From NCBI GenBank assembly GCA_002390745.1, contig DGQK01000023.1, positions 62,001 through 126,000 on the forward strand: 64,000 nt of DNA, read 5' to 3'. Made by a program: the position numbers and the translations under genes. The DNA comes from Bacteroidetes bacterium UBA4416. GTDB taxonomy: Bacteria > Bacteroidota > Bacteroidia > B-17B0 > Aurantibacillaceae. Shown here piece by piece: positions 1-9,128 of this stretch (the first letter of the stretch is position 1; each line of letters begins with the position of its first letter). A model generated the notes under the pieces. That model saw only the letters and a program-made list of their open reading frames with translations, was not told the DNA's origin and did not search any database.

Positions 1-675
1 GAAGCGCATATGATCCTGTTCATTCTGCTGATGGCGGTAGAAACCATTCTGCTTGTCAGACACCAGGCAGAACCGCTTTACCTGAAGAAGACATTGGAAA
101 ACATTGTTACCGGGCTCATCGTCCTTTTGTTTGACCATGGCTTTTCCCTTCTCAGTTATCCTTGACTGGTATATATCTACAAGCATCACCTCTTTGAGAT
201 AGAGAAAAACAGATTCTGTTCCGGAGCCCTGTTTTTGTTGCTGGACTTTACAGAATACTGGTTCCATCGCCTGAGCCATCGGATTCCTTTGATGTGGACG
301 GCGCACAAAGTACATCACCAGAGCACGGTCTTTAACCTGAGTGTTGGCCTTCGGACATCCGTCCCGATTCCCTTTTTCAATGTTGGTTTCTATGCCCTCA
401 TCCCCTTGTTGGGCTTTGATCCGTCCGATCTCCTGTTTTTTATTTATTTGCAGGGGATTTACCAGCTGTTCATTCATACAGAAGTGATCAGAAAGCTTGG
501 GGTGCTCGACCTGGTTTTGATCACACCTTCTGTGCACCGCGTCCATCATGGGGTCAATGAACAATACCTGGATAAAAACTTCGGGAAGATCTTCGTGATC
601 TGGGATCACCTCTTCGGCACCTACGAAAAAGAAAGAACGGCGATAGTATATGCCCTGAGGGAGAGAGCGGACTGA
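1..675 (+). pseudogene. Sterol desaturase / fatty-acid hydroxylase family, interrupted by in-frame TGA (partial at window edge)
   Basis: One reading frame runs from the window edge to 675 and encodes a fatty-acid-hydroxylase superfamily membrane protein. Three histidine boxes are visible: HRLSH, HKVHH and HRVHH, the ligands of the di-iron centre in characterised members. Hydrophobic segments precede the boxes. The frame is broken by TGA at 163-165, between SYP and LVYIYKH; coding potential continues in the same frame on both sides, so one substitution (for example TGG to TGA) would explain it. The downstream part alone could start at TTG 235 and keeps all three boxes, but lacks the N-terminal membrane segments. 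It may be a pseudogene, a truncated functional protein, or a sequencing error. The family is clear; activity is doubtful. Confidence 0.75.
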
Positions 676-759
676 TCAGGTGCCAACTGGTGCCTGTTAA
701 AAAGTGGTGGCACAAACAATTTGGATAGCCGCCGGGAATTCAAGACCTAATGCGTAACT

Positions 760-1467
760 TTGAGTGACTATTTGTCCCCTGTGAAACGGAAGCGTATTAT
801 TTATCTTTTGCTGCTGGCCTTGTTTTCTATTGGCAGCTATTTCCTATACCATCGCCTGATGGACAGCAAGGAAAAGATCCTGGATAATAGATTTTATAAA
901 GCAGAGCTTGATAGTATCCAGGATCTCCGTCGCTCCCTGAAAAACCGGAATGCCGGAAAAAGAGCACTGAAGGCCGCCTTCGTGAAACAGATTACCCAAA
1001 AGGTATTTCCCTACTGGTACGGTACCAAATGGGATTTTAACGGCACCACCGAAATGCCCCAGGAAGGAAGTATCGCCTGCGGCTATTTTGTCACGACGAC
1101 CCTGCGCGACATGGGCGTACCGATCAACCGTGTGAAGATGGCCCAATGCGCTTCCGAGGAAATGATCCGTTCGCTGGCCTCCAAAGAACAGGTGCATTAT
1201 ATTTCCAATACCTCTTTAAAGGACTTTGAGAAAAAACTGTTGACCTATGGAAATGGCTTATACATCATCGGCCTCGATAACCATACCGGTTTTATTTGGG
1301 TAGATGGTGCGGAACGCTATTTCATTCATTCTACCGGCTGGTTTCCGTTTAAAGTGGTGAAAGATGTGGTAAGCAAATCCTCTGTTTTAGAGAAATCGAA
1401 ATACCGTGTTGTTGGAAAGATCAGCGACGACGAACACTTTCTGAATAAGTGGATTGAAAACGATTAG
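760..1467 (+). CDS. Membrane-anchored putative NlpC/P60- or CHAP-like cysteine amidase
   Basis: This 235-residue protein has a basic N-terminus followed by one hydrophobic segment (about residues 13-30), so it is probably anchored in the inner membrane with the rest outside. Around residues 85-190 it has a papain-like pattern: a Cys in SIACGYF (C107), a His in DNHTGF (H175) and another in FIHSTG (H190), compatible with a Cys/His peptidase or amidase. I do not recognise the exact family. The start is uncertain: TTG at 760 gives the full frame, but GTG at 781 would give a cleaner Lys/Arg-plus-helix anchor. It converges with the metalloprotease gene that ends at 1475. Confidence 0.6.
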   Translation: MSDYLSPVKRKRIIYLLLLALFSIGSYFLYHRLMDSKEKILDNRFYKAELDSIQDLRRSLKNRNAGKRALKAAFVKQITQKVFPYWYGTKWDFNGTTEMPQEGSIACGYFVTTTLRDMGVPINRVKMAQCASEEMIRSLASKEQVHYISNTSLKDFEKKLLTYGNGLYIIGLDNHTGFIWVDGAERYFIHSTGWFPFKVVKDVVSKSSVLEKSKYRVVGKISDDEHFLNKWIEND

Positions 1468-1474
1468 AAAACGC

Positions 1475-4400
1475 CTATTCCTTCATCACCTTTTGAAGGT
1501 AAACACCTTTCACGGTAAAGATGCGAAGTACATACATTCCTTTGGCAGACTGGCTTAGGTCGAGCGTCGCCGTTTCCGAACGAAGCTGATCCTTTTCAAC
1601 AATGAGCTGCCCGATGGTATTGAATACCTCGATCTTTGCCATCTCTGTGTTTCCCCTCAGGAATAGCATACCGGAGGTCGGATTCGGGTAAAGCTTAAAC
1701 ACGATCGTGCCGTTCGTTTCTTCCAGGCCGGTACAGGCATTTGCCGTTACTGAGAGGGAAGCCGTATTCGAACAGCCGTTGCCATTGGTATAGGTATAAT
1801 ATACCTTATGGATACCCGTTGCGGTTGGCGTAAGCGCTGCCGATGCCACATTGCTCCCGGTGTAGGCGCCTCCTGCCGGTGTGCCGTTCAGGGTTACGGT
1901 ACTTCCCACACAGGTAAGCGTGGAAGCCGTCAGGGATACGTGCGGAATCGTATCGATGCTAATGGTTTTGGTGCCCGTGGAAAGGCAGCCACCGTTGAGT
2001 ACCTGCAAGGACAGAGTAGCCACTCCTGTGCTCCCCGATACAAGGTTGATGGATGATAGCGTGTTCGGCCCGGAGATCGTGGCATTGGATGCCGACCAGG
2101 TGTAGCTTGCTCCGGCAATGTTTGCCACGCTGTAATTGTTCACATAGGTATTTCCTTTGCAAATGGCGGAAGGGCCGTTAATGCTTAGCGTAGAGCTGCT
2201 GACGGTAACGGTTTTCGTAAACACCGGAATGGCCTGCCCGTTATAGCTGAGGCTGAGGCTTACTGTATACACTCCGGGTGTGCTGTAAGTATGAAGCACG
2301 GAATGGCCGTTGGCTGTTGCGCTTCCGTCGCCGAAGTTCCAGGAGGCTGTGTAGATGCTCCAGCACGGATTCACGGCAAAAGAGTAACTGCTGCAGCTGC
2401 TGTTCTGCACCATCAGGGGCGCAACTTCCGCAGGCTTATCCGCTTCCACATAATTGATGAGCGACAGGTTCGTGGAGCACATGGTGTAGGTCGGAGTAAA
2501 AGCAAGGGGTGCGCCGATGGAGGACATGCTCGCTGAATTGGGATTGGCAATTCGTCCCAGGTAATACGAATTAATGCAATCATAGTAAATATTATTGTCC
2601 GGGCCGATCTCCATGTAACCAAACGAATGCGGCTCCGTATTGGGGTTGGAGATCGCCAGGGTTTTCACAACGGAAAGGCTATTCACGTCTACCTGCTGGA
2701 TAGTACTGTTTGCACCTGATGTCCCGTATTTGAGGTACAGGTACTGCCCGTTCGGGCTGAAAATACAGGTGAGGCAAAGGTTATTGGTGGAAATGGTAAC
2801 GGGTAACTGGGTTTCATTGCTCAGAACTCCCGTAGCGGCATTGAAGTTATAGAGGAGGAATCTGCCGATGCCCGATCCGCAGACGATCTTGTCACCGGCA
2901 GGATTTGGCTTGATGCCTCCCACGCCGGTGGGGCTCACAAACGGCCCTGAAACCACCGGTGGGGCTGTTGGGTTCAGGCCATTCTGATTGAAAAGAAAAG
3001 CATAAATATTTCCGTTCAGGTAATTGCTTGTCCACCCGCGCACCAGCACCCAGTAATCCACACCGTTGCAATGCGGAACAACACAAAGGTCTTCGGAAAA
3101 GGTATTGGTGCCCGGCGTATAGATGGAAGGATGCGTCAGGCTTTGAAAAGAGGTGATCGTATGAGTATGGGAATCATAGATGATAGAAGAGATCTTGCAA
3201 TAGATGTTCTGTCCGCCGGCGTTGGTTTCCTGTGGTGGGATACAGATCAGGGCGTATTTTCCAGGTTGCTTCGGAACCTCAAATGCCGTGAAACCATATA
3301 CCGACGAACCTTTATAGTCCCAGGAACTGGTAGAAATATTCCAGCCGAAGATCGGGGAATTATTCACCTGGTTGTGGTTATTGTCCCAGAGGTTCACACC
3401 ATCCGAATAGAACAGCAGGTTGCCCAGCGAATCGCTCATGGACACGGCCATTTCAAAAGCCCGTTGTGTTTTTTTGCGCAGCACCAGGTCGTTGATGCTA
3501 GCGTTGCCGCTCGCAAAGGAGATGGAGCAGGAGTCGCCGAAGAGCCAGTTGCTGCGGTTGAGCTTTTTGGGGTCGAGCGTGCAGCTCGTGATTGCAATCG
3601 GAATACTATCCGTTTGTGAAATCGTACCGTCGCTTATTTTTAATTTGGCATAATACAGTCCCGGCGCAGTGTACGTTACGCTCACGCTGCTGGTGGTAGC
3701 GCTCGAAGGAGTGCCGCCGATTAAGGTCCATTGCCAGGAGCTCGCGGTATTGCCTACGGTGGGATTCGATAAGGCAAGCGCCGCATTGGTGCAGTAGTTG
3801 GTAGATGGTTTTGCAATATCTATGTAGAGCGTGGAGCCCGAACAGCCGCCGGCTCCTATCACGCCTGTAGCCGCCAGATTCGCTGTTTGCCAGAGTCCCG
3901 TTCGGAAGCCGTTGAGCGTGGCCTGCATCCTCAGCTTCTGTCCCTGTGTAAAGGTATTCATACAATCATCATCGGCATAGCTCATGTAATCCTCGATCAT
4001 GTCGTTAGCCGTTGTGCCCGTAGCGTAGGTAGCAGAGCAGGTATTGGGAACAGGCGCATTGCAGTTGATATTTTGGGTCGTACTCGGCTCGATATCGCAG
4101 ATCATATCGCCGTTCAGGTCGCAGGGATCGGTAGCCGAACCTGCCGCATTGGCTCCTGCGCAGCCGCCTTCAAAAATGTGCATCAGGTTCAGGTAGTGGC
4201 CAACTTCATGTACCATGACTTTTCCCTGGGTGAGGGAATAGCCCAGCGCAAATGTGTTTCCCGTCGAGTTGTCGCCGACCACGTCGGAGCGCATCACCAC
4301 GCCGTCGAGCGGGTAAGAGCCCATCAACGGAAGCGGAGCGTAGCCCATCACAATGCCCGAGCTGCTTCCGCCGATAGAGGAAACCACCCAGATGTTGAGG

Positions 4401-4981
4401 TACTTGTCATACGGAAAATGATTGCTGCTGGGATGGGTGAGGGCCGCCAAAGCCGTAGCATCGCTGTTGCTCATCTGGTGGTTGGTGAGGGTGTTATCGG
4501 CGTAGCGCATCACGCCCTTTTCCACACCGCCCGGTCCGTTATAAAACGACACCGAAGAAGGCATTGCCAGAGACGCCAGGCAAAACTGGATGTCCGTGTT
4601 TTGCGAATAAGGTTTATGGGTTTGCCCGTTATAAGCAGGGTAATTTCTGGCAAAGGCTGCGTTCAGGGCATTGAGCTGTGATAAGATCTGCAGGTAAGAA
4701 ATGTTGCTGCCCGTGCCATAGGCCTGCCCGCTGGGATGAACAATGTGGAAAACAACCGGGATCGTGTAGCTTGTGGTGGTGGCAGGCCTTCCGGTAGTGT
4801 TTCCCGAATGCTGGTCCACATAATGCTTGATGCTTTCATTCATCAGCCTCACTCGTTGGTCATAATCCCTGCGGTTTTTTTTCTGAATGTTCCGGATGAT
4901 ATCATCGCCGCAGGCCGGCGTTTGTGCTGTGGAAAGGAAGCCTGTTAGGCTGAATACAAGGGCGAGGAATGTTAACTTCAT
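1475..4981 (-). CDS. Secreted M43-family (pappalysin-like) metalloprotease with PKD domain(s) and T9SS type A sorting domain
   Basis: The 1168-residue protein begins with a signal peptide (MKLTFLALVF..., cleavage near residue 19). The zinc site HEVGHYLNLMH (H258, E259, H262, H268) matches HExxHxxxxxH, and a Met-turn region with DYMSYADDDCM and FTQGQKLRM follows, the pattern of M43 cytophagalysin-like proteases. The middle part (about 470-880) looks like a beta-propeller or WD40-like fold typical of large Bacteroidota surface proteins. PKD-like segments are visible near 395-465 and 885-960. The C-terminus (LYPNPTSGMLFL ... GMYVLRI ... KVMKE) is a type A sorting domain for type IX secretion. 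It is probably exported and attached to the surface or released to digest extracellular protein. It is transcribed alone. Confidence 0.92.
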   Translation of the reverse strand: MKLTFLALVFSLTGFLSTAQTPACGDDIIRNIQKKNRRDYDQRVRLMNESIKHYVDQHSGNTTGRPATTTSYTIPVVFHIVHPSGQAYGTGSNISYLQILSQLNALNAAFARNYPAYNGQTHKPYSQNTDIQFCLASLAMPSSVSFYNGPGGVEKGVMRYADNTLTNHQMSNSDATALAALTHPSSNHFPYDKYLNIWVVSSIGGSSSGIVMGYAPLPLMGSYPLDGVVMRSDVVGDNSTGNTFALGYSLTQGKVMVHEVGHYLNLMHIFEGGCAGANAAGSATDPCDLNGDMICDIEPSTTQNINCNAPVPNTCSATYATGTTANDMIEDYMSYADDDCMNTFTQGQKLRMQATLNGFRTGLWQTANLAATGVIGAGGCSGSTLYIDIAKPSTNYCTNAALALSNPTVGNTASSWQWTLIGGTPSSATTSSVSVTYTAPGLYYAKLKISDGTISQTDSIPIAITSCTLDPKKLNRSNWLFGDSCSISFASGNASINDLVLRKKTQRAFEMAVSMSDSLGNLLFYSDGVNLWDNNHNQVNNSPIFGWNISTSSWDYKGSSVYGFTAFEVPKQPGKYALICIPPQETNAGGQNIYCKISSIIYDSHTHTITSFQSLTHPSIYTPGTNTFSEDLCVVPHCNGVDYWVLVRGWTSNYLNGNIYAFLFNQNGLNPTAPPVVSGPFVSPTGVGGIKPNPAGDKIVCGSGIGRFLLYNFNAATGVLSNETQLPVTISTNNLCLTCIFSPNGQYLYLKYGTSGANSTIQQVDVNSLSVVKTLAISNPNTEPHSFGYMEIGPDNNIYYDCINSYYLGRIANPNSASMSSIGAPLAFTPTYTMCSTNLSLINYVEADKPAEVAPLMVQNSSCSSYSFAVNPCWSIYTASWNFGDGSATANGHSVLHTYSTPGVYTVSLSLSYNGQAIPVFTKTVTVSSSTLSINGPSAICKGNTYVNNYSVANIAGASYTWSASNATISGPNTLSSINLVSGSTGVATLSLQVLNGGCLSTGTKTISIDTIPHVSLTASTLTCVGSTVTLNGTPAGGAYTGSNVASAALTPTATGIHKVYYTYTNGNGCSNTASLSVTANACTGLEETNGTIVFKLYPNPTSGMLFLRGNTEMAKIEVFNTIGQLIVEKDQLRSETATLDLSQSAKGMYVLRIFTVKGVYLQKVMKE

Positions 4982-5116
4982 GGGACGTAGGGTTTTTTGG
5001 TGAACACAACAAGGGCTGTACCCCGGAATGCTAAGCTAAGGCTATTCACCCGATTGTTGAGTTGCCATTGAGTGAGCCCAAGTATTGACTTAGTGAAAAT
5101 GAATTAAATTTTTGCC

Positions 5117-5145
5117 TTGTAAATCAGAGAGTTATGTTTATTTTG
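5117..5145 (+). promoter_or_regulatory. Candidate Bacteroidota promoter of the rtcB operon
   Basis: TTG at 5117-5119, a 19-base spacer and TATTTTG at 5139-5145 resemble the Bacteroidota -33 (TTG) and -7 (TAnnTTTG) elements, but the -7 box is one base short of consensus. It would give a leader of about 65 bases before the ATG at 5218. Confidence 0.4.
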
Positions 5146-5217
5146 GAAGAACCGTCCATCTGCGCAATTCCACTGCGCACTTAGGATGTTGATTTGTACC
5201 GTTAAAATACAAAGATC

Positions 5218-6645
5218 ATGAACAAGCAGAACATTACAGGAGAAGACCTGAAAGCCATCGGTTATCCGGAAGGAAAAGCCATTGGAAACGCATTACGTGT
5301 GATAGAAAAATTATTTGATGGCGCAAGCCGGGAATTGGTGATGACGAAATTACAGCAAGTGCTGGAGAACCCGAAAGGCTTTACGGAGCATACAAGCCTT
5401 CAGTCTGTTGCCAACGCCTTAATAGAGCATGAAAACAGCTTAAGTGACGACCTTATTTCGTTAAACGAAACCGGAAAGCCATATAAAATTTTCGGTGCGG
5501 ATCATATCGAAGAAGGAGCGATCAGCCAGATGGAAGTGGCGATGAAATTGCCGGTAACTGTCGCAGGAGCGTTGATGCCTGATGCGCACCAGGGATACGG
5601 CCTGCCGATTGGCGGTGTGCTGGCTACACATAACGCGGTGATTCCTTATGGCGTCGGCGTGGATATCGGTTGCCGGATGGCGTTGTCGGTGTATGATATT
5701 CCGGAATCTCATTTCCTGGAGAACGCATCCAACTATAAGCGTGAGTTGATTGCCTGGACAAAATTCGGAGCAGGTGCCGGATGGCATGGAAAATTCCGTG
5801 CGGAGCATGGAGTGTTGGACAACGCGACCTTCGGTATGACTCCTTTCGTGAAGAACCTGCATAACAAGGCTTATGAGCAATTGGGATCTTCGGGTGGCGG
5901 AAACCACTTTGTGGAATTCGGAATCATCGCCTTTGAAAAAGACGATGTGAAGCTGAATATCAAAAAGGGGAACTACCTGGCCTTGTTGACGCATTCCGGT
6001 TCCCGTGGATTCGGTGCAACCATTGCAGGTCATTACACTAAAATTGCGAAGGATCGGTGTAAGCTCCCGAAAGAGGCGGCCAACCTGGCCTACCTGGATA
6101 TGAACAGCGCCGAAGGACAGGAATACTGGCTGGCAATGAACCTGGCCGGTGACTATGCCTCGGCTTGCCATGAAGTGATTCACGACCGGATCACCAGGGC
6201 CATCGGTGGCAACGTGCTGGCCAAAGTGGAGAACCACCATAACTTTGCCTGGAAAGAAATCTGGAACGGTGAAGAAGTCATCGTTCACCGGAAGGGTGCT
6301 ACACCGGCTTCCAAAGACGTGATGGGAATCATCCCGGGCTCGATGACGGCACCTGGATTCCTGGTGCGAGGTAAGGGAGAAGCGGATGCCATCAACTCGG
6401 CTTCACATGGCGCCGGAAGGCAGATGAGCCGTACACAGGCGATCAAAAGCATCACGAAGAACGAGATGCAGAAGATGCTGAAAGATCATGGCGTGACCCT
6501 GATAGGCGCCGGATTGGATGAAGCGCCGATGGCCTATAAAAACATTGAAACGGTGATGGCCTCGCAGAAAGACCTGGTAGATGTGGTGGCGAAGTTCACA
6601 CCAAAAATGGTGCGGATGGCCGACGACGGAAGCCGCGAGGATTAA
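5218..6645 (+). CDS. rtcB: RNA-splicing ligase RtcB
   Basis: The 475-residue protein is an RtcB-family RNA ligase, which joins RNA 2',3'-cyclic-phosphate or 3'-phosphate ends to 5'-OH ends using GTP and Mn2+. The family signatures occur in order: GVGVDIGCRM (metal ligand C152), GSSGGGNHFVEFG, HSGSRGFGA, VENHHNFAW, VHRKGATPA, IIPGSMTAPGFLVRGKG and SASHGAGRQMSR. H397 in SHGAGR corresponds to the His that is guanylylated in studied RtcB proteins. The protein has an N-terminal extension of about 70 residues relative to the E. coli enzyme. ATG 5218 fits the alignment and follows an A-rich leader. The next genes on this strand are two RlaP-type nucleotidyltransferases, so this copy probably acts in RNA repair rather than tRNA splicing. 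Confidence 0.96.
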   Translation: MNKQNITGEDLKAIGYPEGKAIGNALRVIEKLFDGASRELVMTKLQQVLENPKGFTEHTSLQSVANALIEHENSLSDDLISLNETGKPYKIFGADHIEEGAISQMEVAMKLPVTVAGALMPDAHQGYGLPIGGVLATHNAVIPYGVGVDIGCRMALSVYDIPESHFLENASNYKRELIAWTKFGAGAGWHGKFRAEHGVLDNATFGMTPFVKNLHNKAYEQLGSSGGGNHFVEFGIIAFEKDDVKLNIKKGNYLALLTHSGSRGFGATIAGHYTKIAKDRCKLPKEAANLAYLDMNSAEGQEYWLAMNLAGDYASACHEVIHDRITRAIGGNVLAKVENHHNFAWKEIWNGEEVIVHRKGATPASKDVMGIIPGSMTAPGFLVRGKGEADAINSASHGAGRQMSRTQAIKSITKNEMQKMLKDHGVTLIGAGLDEAPMAYKNIETVMASQKDLVDVVAKFTPKMVRMADDGSRED

Positions 6646-6653
6646 TGATGAAA

Positions 6654-6749
6654 CGTCATTGCGAGCGAAGCGAAGCAATCTCATTTTAATGAAAGATTGC
6701 TTCGTTTCCGAATCAAGTCCGGAACAGGCTGTTTTTCCCCGCAATGACG
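6654..6749 (+). repeat. REP-like palindromic element downstream of rtcB
   Basis: Outer inverted repeats CGTCATTGCG (6654-6663) and CGCAATGACG (6740-6749) enclose an inner stem GAAGCAATCT (6672-6681) / AGATTGCTTC (6694-6703). The same inner stem recurs at 9145-9175. It looks like an interspersed REP or MITE-type element inserted between rtcB and the next gene; the inner hairpin could also end or protect the rtcB transcript. Confidence 0.75.
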
Positions 6750-6796
6750 CTACCCCAGCATAAACGAAAAGCAAAACAAAATCTTTGAATGACCTT

Positions 6797-7276
6797 ATGA
6801 AAACGGAATTAATCTACGAATTGCACAATGCGGGCTGGGCAAGCCTGAAAATACATGACGGGCATAAGGAATTTCACTATGCTGTTTCTTATCTGTATGA
6901 CAGCTTGTGCGAATTGTCGGTAGCTACCGTTAACCTGCTGAAGCATAGGGAATCAGGTTCCGTGATTTTCATGGATGAGCCCGGAGAGCTGAAATTAGAG
7001 ATTGAAAAGCTAAATGCTGGGCAGGTCAGGCTTACAGGAAAATGGTATGCGGATTGGGCAAGCTGGGGGATGTTCCCTAAAGATCGCTTCCGGATTGATT
7101 TTTCGTTCGACATGGGTCTGAACGATTTTGCAGCAGATGTTTTATTACATTTAGAATCCATATACATTACCGATGGAGTGGACGGTTATCTGGAAAAGTG
7201 GTGCGAACATGAATTTCCATTAAAGAATTATTTACGATTAAAGAAATTACTTAATGAACACACAAATACAAGATAA
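6797..7276 (+). CDS. Unrecognised 159-aa protein of the RtcB/RlaP operon
   Basis: I do not recognise this protein. It is 159 residues, without signal peptide or membrane segment, and rich in Trp, Tyr, Leu and acidic residues (for example KWYADWASWGMF). It looks like a mixed alpha/beta cytoplasmic domain. Its 3' end overlaps the first nucleotidyltransferase gene by 23 bases, which implies translational coupling and a shared role. I chose ATG 6797; a TTG at 6785 in the same frame would add four residues. The gene lies 151 bases after rtcB, separated by a REP-like element. It could be a structural partner, inhibitor or end-recognition subunit of the repair enzymes, but nothing in the sequence settles this. 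Confidence 0.75.
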   Translation: MKTELIYELHNAGWASLKIHDGHKEFHYAVSYLYDSLCELSVATVNLLKHRESGSVIFMDEPGELKLEIEKLNAGQVRLTGKWYADWASWGMFPKDRFRIDFSFDMGLNDFAADVLLHLESIYITDGVDGYLEKWCEHEFPLKNYLRLKKLLNEHTNTR

Positions 7277-8039
7277 ACTAAAAGACATAGAAGCACAGTA
7301 TGGCGTGAAGATCCTTTACGCCTGCGAAACGGGCTCGCGTGCCTGGGGCTTTCCTTCACCCGACAGCGACTATGATGTGCGGATGATCTATATGCATGAC
7401 ATCGACTGGTACTTGTCGCTGTCGGATAAAAAAGACACGATCGAGTTTATGTCGGAGGACGGTGAGCTGGATGTGACCGGCTGGGACATCAAAAAATGCC
7501 TCAAGTTGATGTGGAAATCCAACGGCGCGTTATTGGAGCGCGTACAATCGCCGATCCTTTACAGGGAAGTGCCGGGAATCCAGGAGCTCCTGCAATCCTA
7601 TTCTCAGCGCTGCTTTGCGCCAATAGCCGCTATGCACCATTACCTGGGAATGGCGAGGAACAGCTTCTCCGATGTGGAAGGGAAGGATGAGGTAAAACTC
7701 AAAAAGCTGTTCTATGCTTTGCGCGCCACACTATGCTGCAAATGGATCCTTGAAAAGGATGCCGTGCCGCCCATCGTGTTTGCCACGATGGTAGACGAGC
7801 TTGCCTTTGATGAACAATTGAAACAGCGAATCCGTGCCTTGGTAGACCTGAAATCCGGGGAGTCGGAACGTTATTACCACCCGGCGGAACATGAGATCAA
7901 CGCATTTATCTTTGCTGAGCTCGACAAGGCGGGAAATGCTTTCAACAGCCTCAAAGGAAGAAAAGACAATCAGACCGACCTGGATGCTTTATTCAGGCAG
8001 ATCGTAAAAACATACGCGTATGAACCTGCAGGAAGTTAA
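7254..8039 (+). CDS. RlaP / COG3541 (YcgL-like) nucleotidyltransferase, first copy
   Basis: The 261-residue protein has a DNA-polymerase-beta-type nucleotidyltransferase motif: GSRAWG (G27-S28) followed by DSDYD, with D39 and D41 as likely metal-binding acids. The remaining helical part (GMARNSF, KKLFYALRATLCCKW) fits the family Pfam calls RlaP, RNA-ligase-associated polymerase-beta proteins, proposed from comparative genomics to trim, tail or seal damaged RNA ends together with RNA ligases. The gene overlaps the preceding unknown gene by 23 bases and the second nucleotidyltransferase gene by 20 bases, so the three are almost certainly one transcription and translation unit. The added group and substrate cannot be read from the sequence. 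Confidence 0.88.
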   Translation: MNTQIQDKLKDIEAQYGVKILYACETGSRAWGFPSPDSDYDVRMIYMHDIDWYLSLSDKKDTIEFMSEDGELDVTGWDIKKCLKLMWKSNGALLERVQSPILYREVPGIQELLQSYSQRCFAPIAAMHHYLGMARNSFSDVEGKDEVKLKKLFYALRATLCCKWILEKDAVPPIVFATMVDELAFDEQLKQRIRALVDLKSGESERYYHPAEHEINAFIFAELDKAGNAFNSLKGRKDNQTDLDALFRQIVKTYAYEPAGS

Positions 8040-9084
8040 ACAATCACATCTCTTGTTGCTGGAATGTGTCAGCGGCAGCCGGGCTTATGGCTTACACACC
8101 CCTCAGTCGGATACCGACCTGAAGGGTGTGTTCGTCTTACCCAAACAGAAGTTCTATGGGCTGGAATATACAGAGCAGGCGAATAATGAAACAAACGATG
8201 AAGTGTATTATGAGCTGAAGCGCTTTGTGGACCTACTGGTAAAGAACAACCCGAACATCCTGGAATTGCTGAACACACCAGTCGATTGCATCCGGCAGCG
8301 GCATCCGCTGATGGACCTTCTGAAACCGGAATTGTTCCTGTCGAAGCTTTGCCGGCAAACCTTTGCGGGCTATGCACAGTCGCAGATCAAAAAGGCGAAA
8401 GGCCTCAACAAAAAGATCGTGAACCCTGTTGCCCCGGAACGTAAGTCGATCCTGGATTTCTGTTATGTTATTCATCATCAGGGTTCAATCGCACTTCCGC
8501 TATGGCTCGAGAAGAAAGGCCTCGTACAGGAAGACTGCGGCCTGGTGAGCATTGCGCACATGCATGATGTCTACGCGCTGTTTCATAACAGCCAGCTTTC
8601 GGAGGGTTACCTGAAAGGCGTGAGTTCCGGTATGGATGCCAACGATGTGTCTTTGAGTTCTGTAGAAAAAGGCATTGAGCCCCTGGCCATTATGAGCTTC
8701 AATAAGGACGGCTATTCCAAATATTGCAAAGACTACCGCGAATACTGGGATTGGGTGGAGAAGCGCAATGACCTCCGTTATGAAAATACCATCGGCCATG
8801 GGAAGAACTACGATGCGAAGAACATGATGCATACCTTCCGCCTGTTGAATATGGCGGAAGAGATTGCCAGGGAAGGTGTGGTGAACGTGCGTCGCCACGA
8901 CCGCGGGTATTTGCTGAAGATCCGCTCAGGCGCATTTTCTTACGAAGAGCTGGTTGAGGTGGCAAATGAAAAGATTGTACAGATAGAACACCTTTATAAA
9001 ACATCGTCTTTGCCTGAAGAACCCGATAGAGCGAAGGTTGAGGAGATCCTGGTGGAGATGAGGGAGAGGCTGTATAAAAATTAA
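8020..9084 (+). CDS. RlaP / COG3541 nucleotidyltransferase, second copy
   Basis: The 354-residue protein is a second member of the RlaP/COG3541 family, clearly diverged from its neighbour: GSRAYG (G19-S20) with D31 and D33 in QSDTD as the metal-binding acids. It is about 90 residues longer, with a helical C-terminal region (AKNMMHTFRLLNMAEEIA and a final helix to residue 354). Its ATG lies inside the end of the first copy (20-base overlap). Two non-identical copies in tandem suggest either a heterodimer or two different end-modifying reactions, for example on the 5' and 3' sides of a break before RtcB sealing; that is inference. A possible 19-codon remnant frame and a REP-like element follow. 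Confidence 0.88.
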   Translation: MNLQEVKQSHLLLLECVSGSRAYGLHTPQSDTDLKGVFVLPKQKFYGLEYTEQANNETNDEVYYELKRFVDLLVKNNPNILELLNTPVDCIRQRHPLMDLLKPELFLSKLCRQTFAGYAQSQIKKAKGLNKKIVNPVAPERKSILDFCYVIHHQGSIALPLWLEKKGLVQEDCGLVSIAHMHDVYALFHNSQLSEGYLKGVSSGMDANDVSLSSVEKGIEPLAIMSFNKDGYSKYCKDYREYWDWVEKRNDLRYENTIGHGKNYDAKNMMHTFRLLNMAEEIAREGVVNVRRHDRGYLLKIRSGAFSYEELVEVANEKIVQIEHLYKTSSLPEEPDRAKVEEILVEMRERLYKN

Positions 9085-9128
9085 ACATGGAACGTATCGA
9101 ACATAATAGCGACGAAGAAAAGCTGGAC

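Noticed and set aside
3887..4681. 264-codon plus-strand frame inside the metalloprotease gene
   Set aside because: It lies opposite the M43 domain, has an abnormal His/Arg-rich composition and no recognisable motif.
5461..6288. 275-codon minus-strand frame opposite rtcB
   Set aside because: It is the antisense shadow of a strongly conserved gene and has no domain sense of its own.
5218..9084. RtcB operon as the classical rtcBA/rtcR system
   Set aside because: There is no RtcA cyclase or RtcR regulator in the window; the sigma54 activator at 10533 is convergent to the operon and lies beside the exporter instead.
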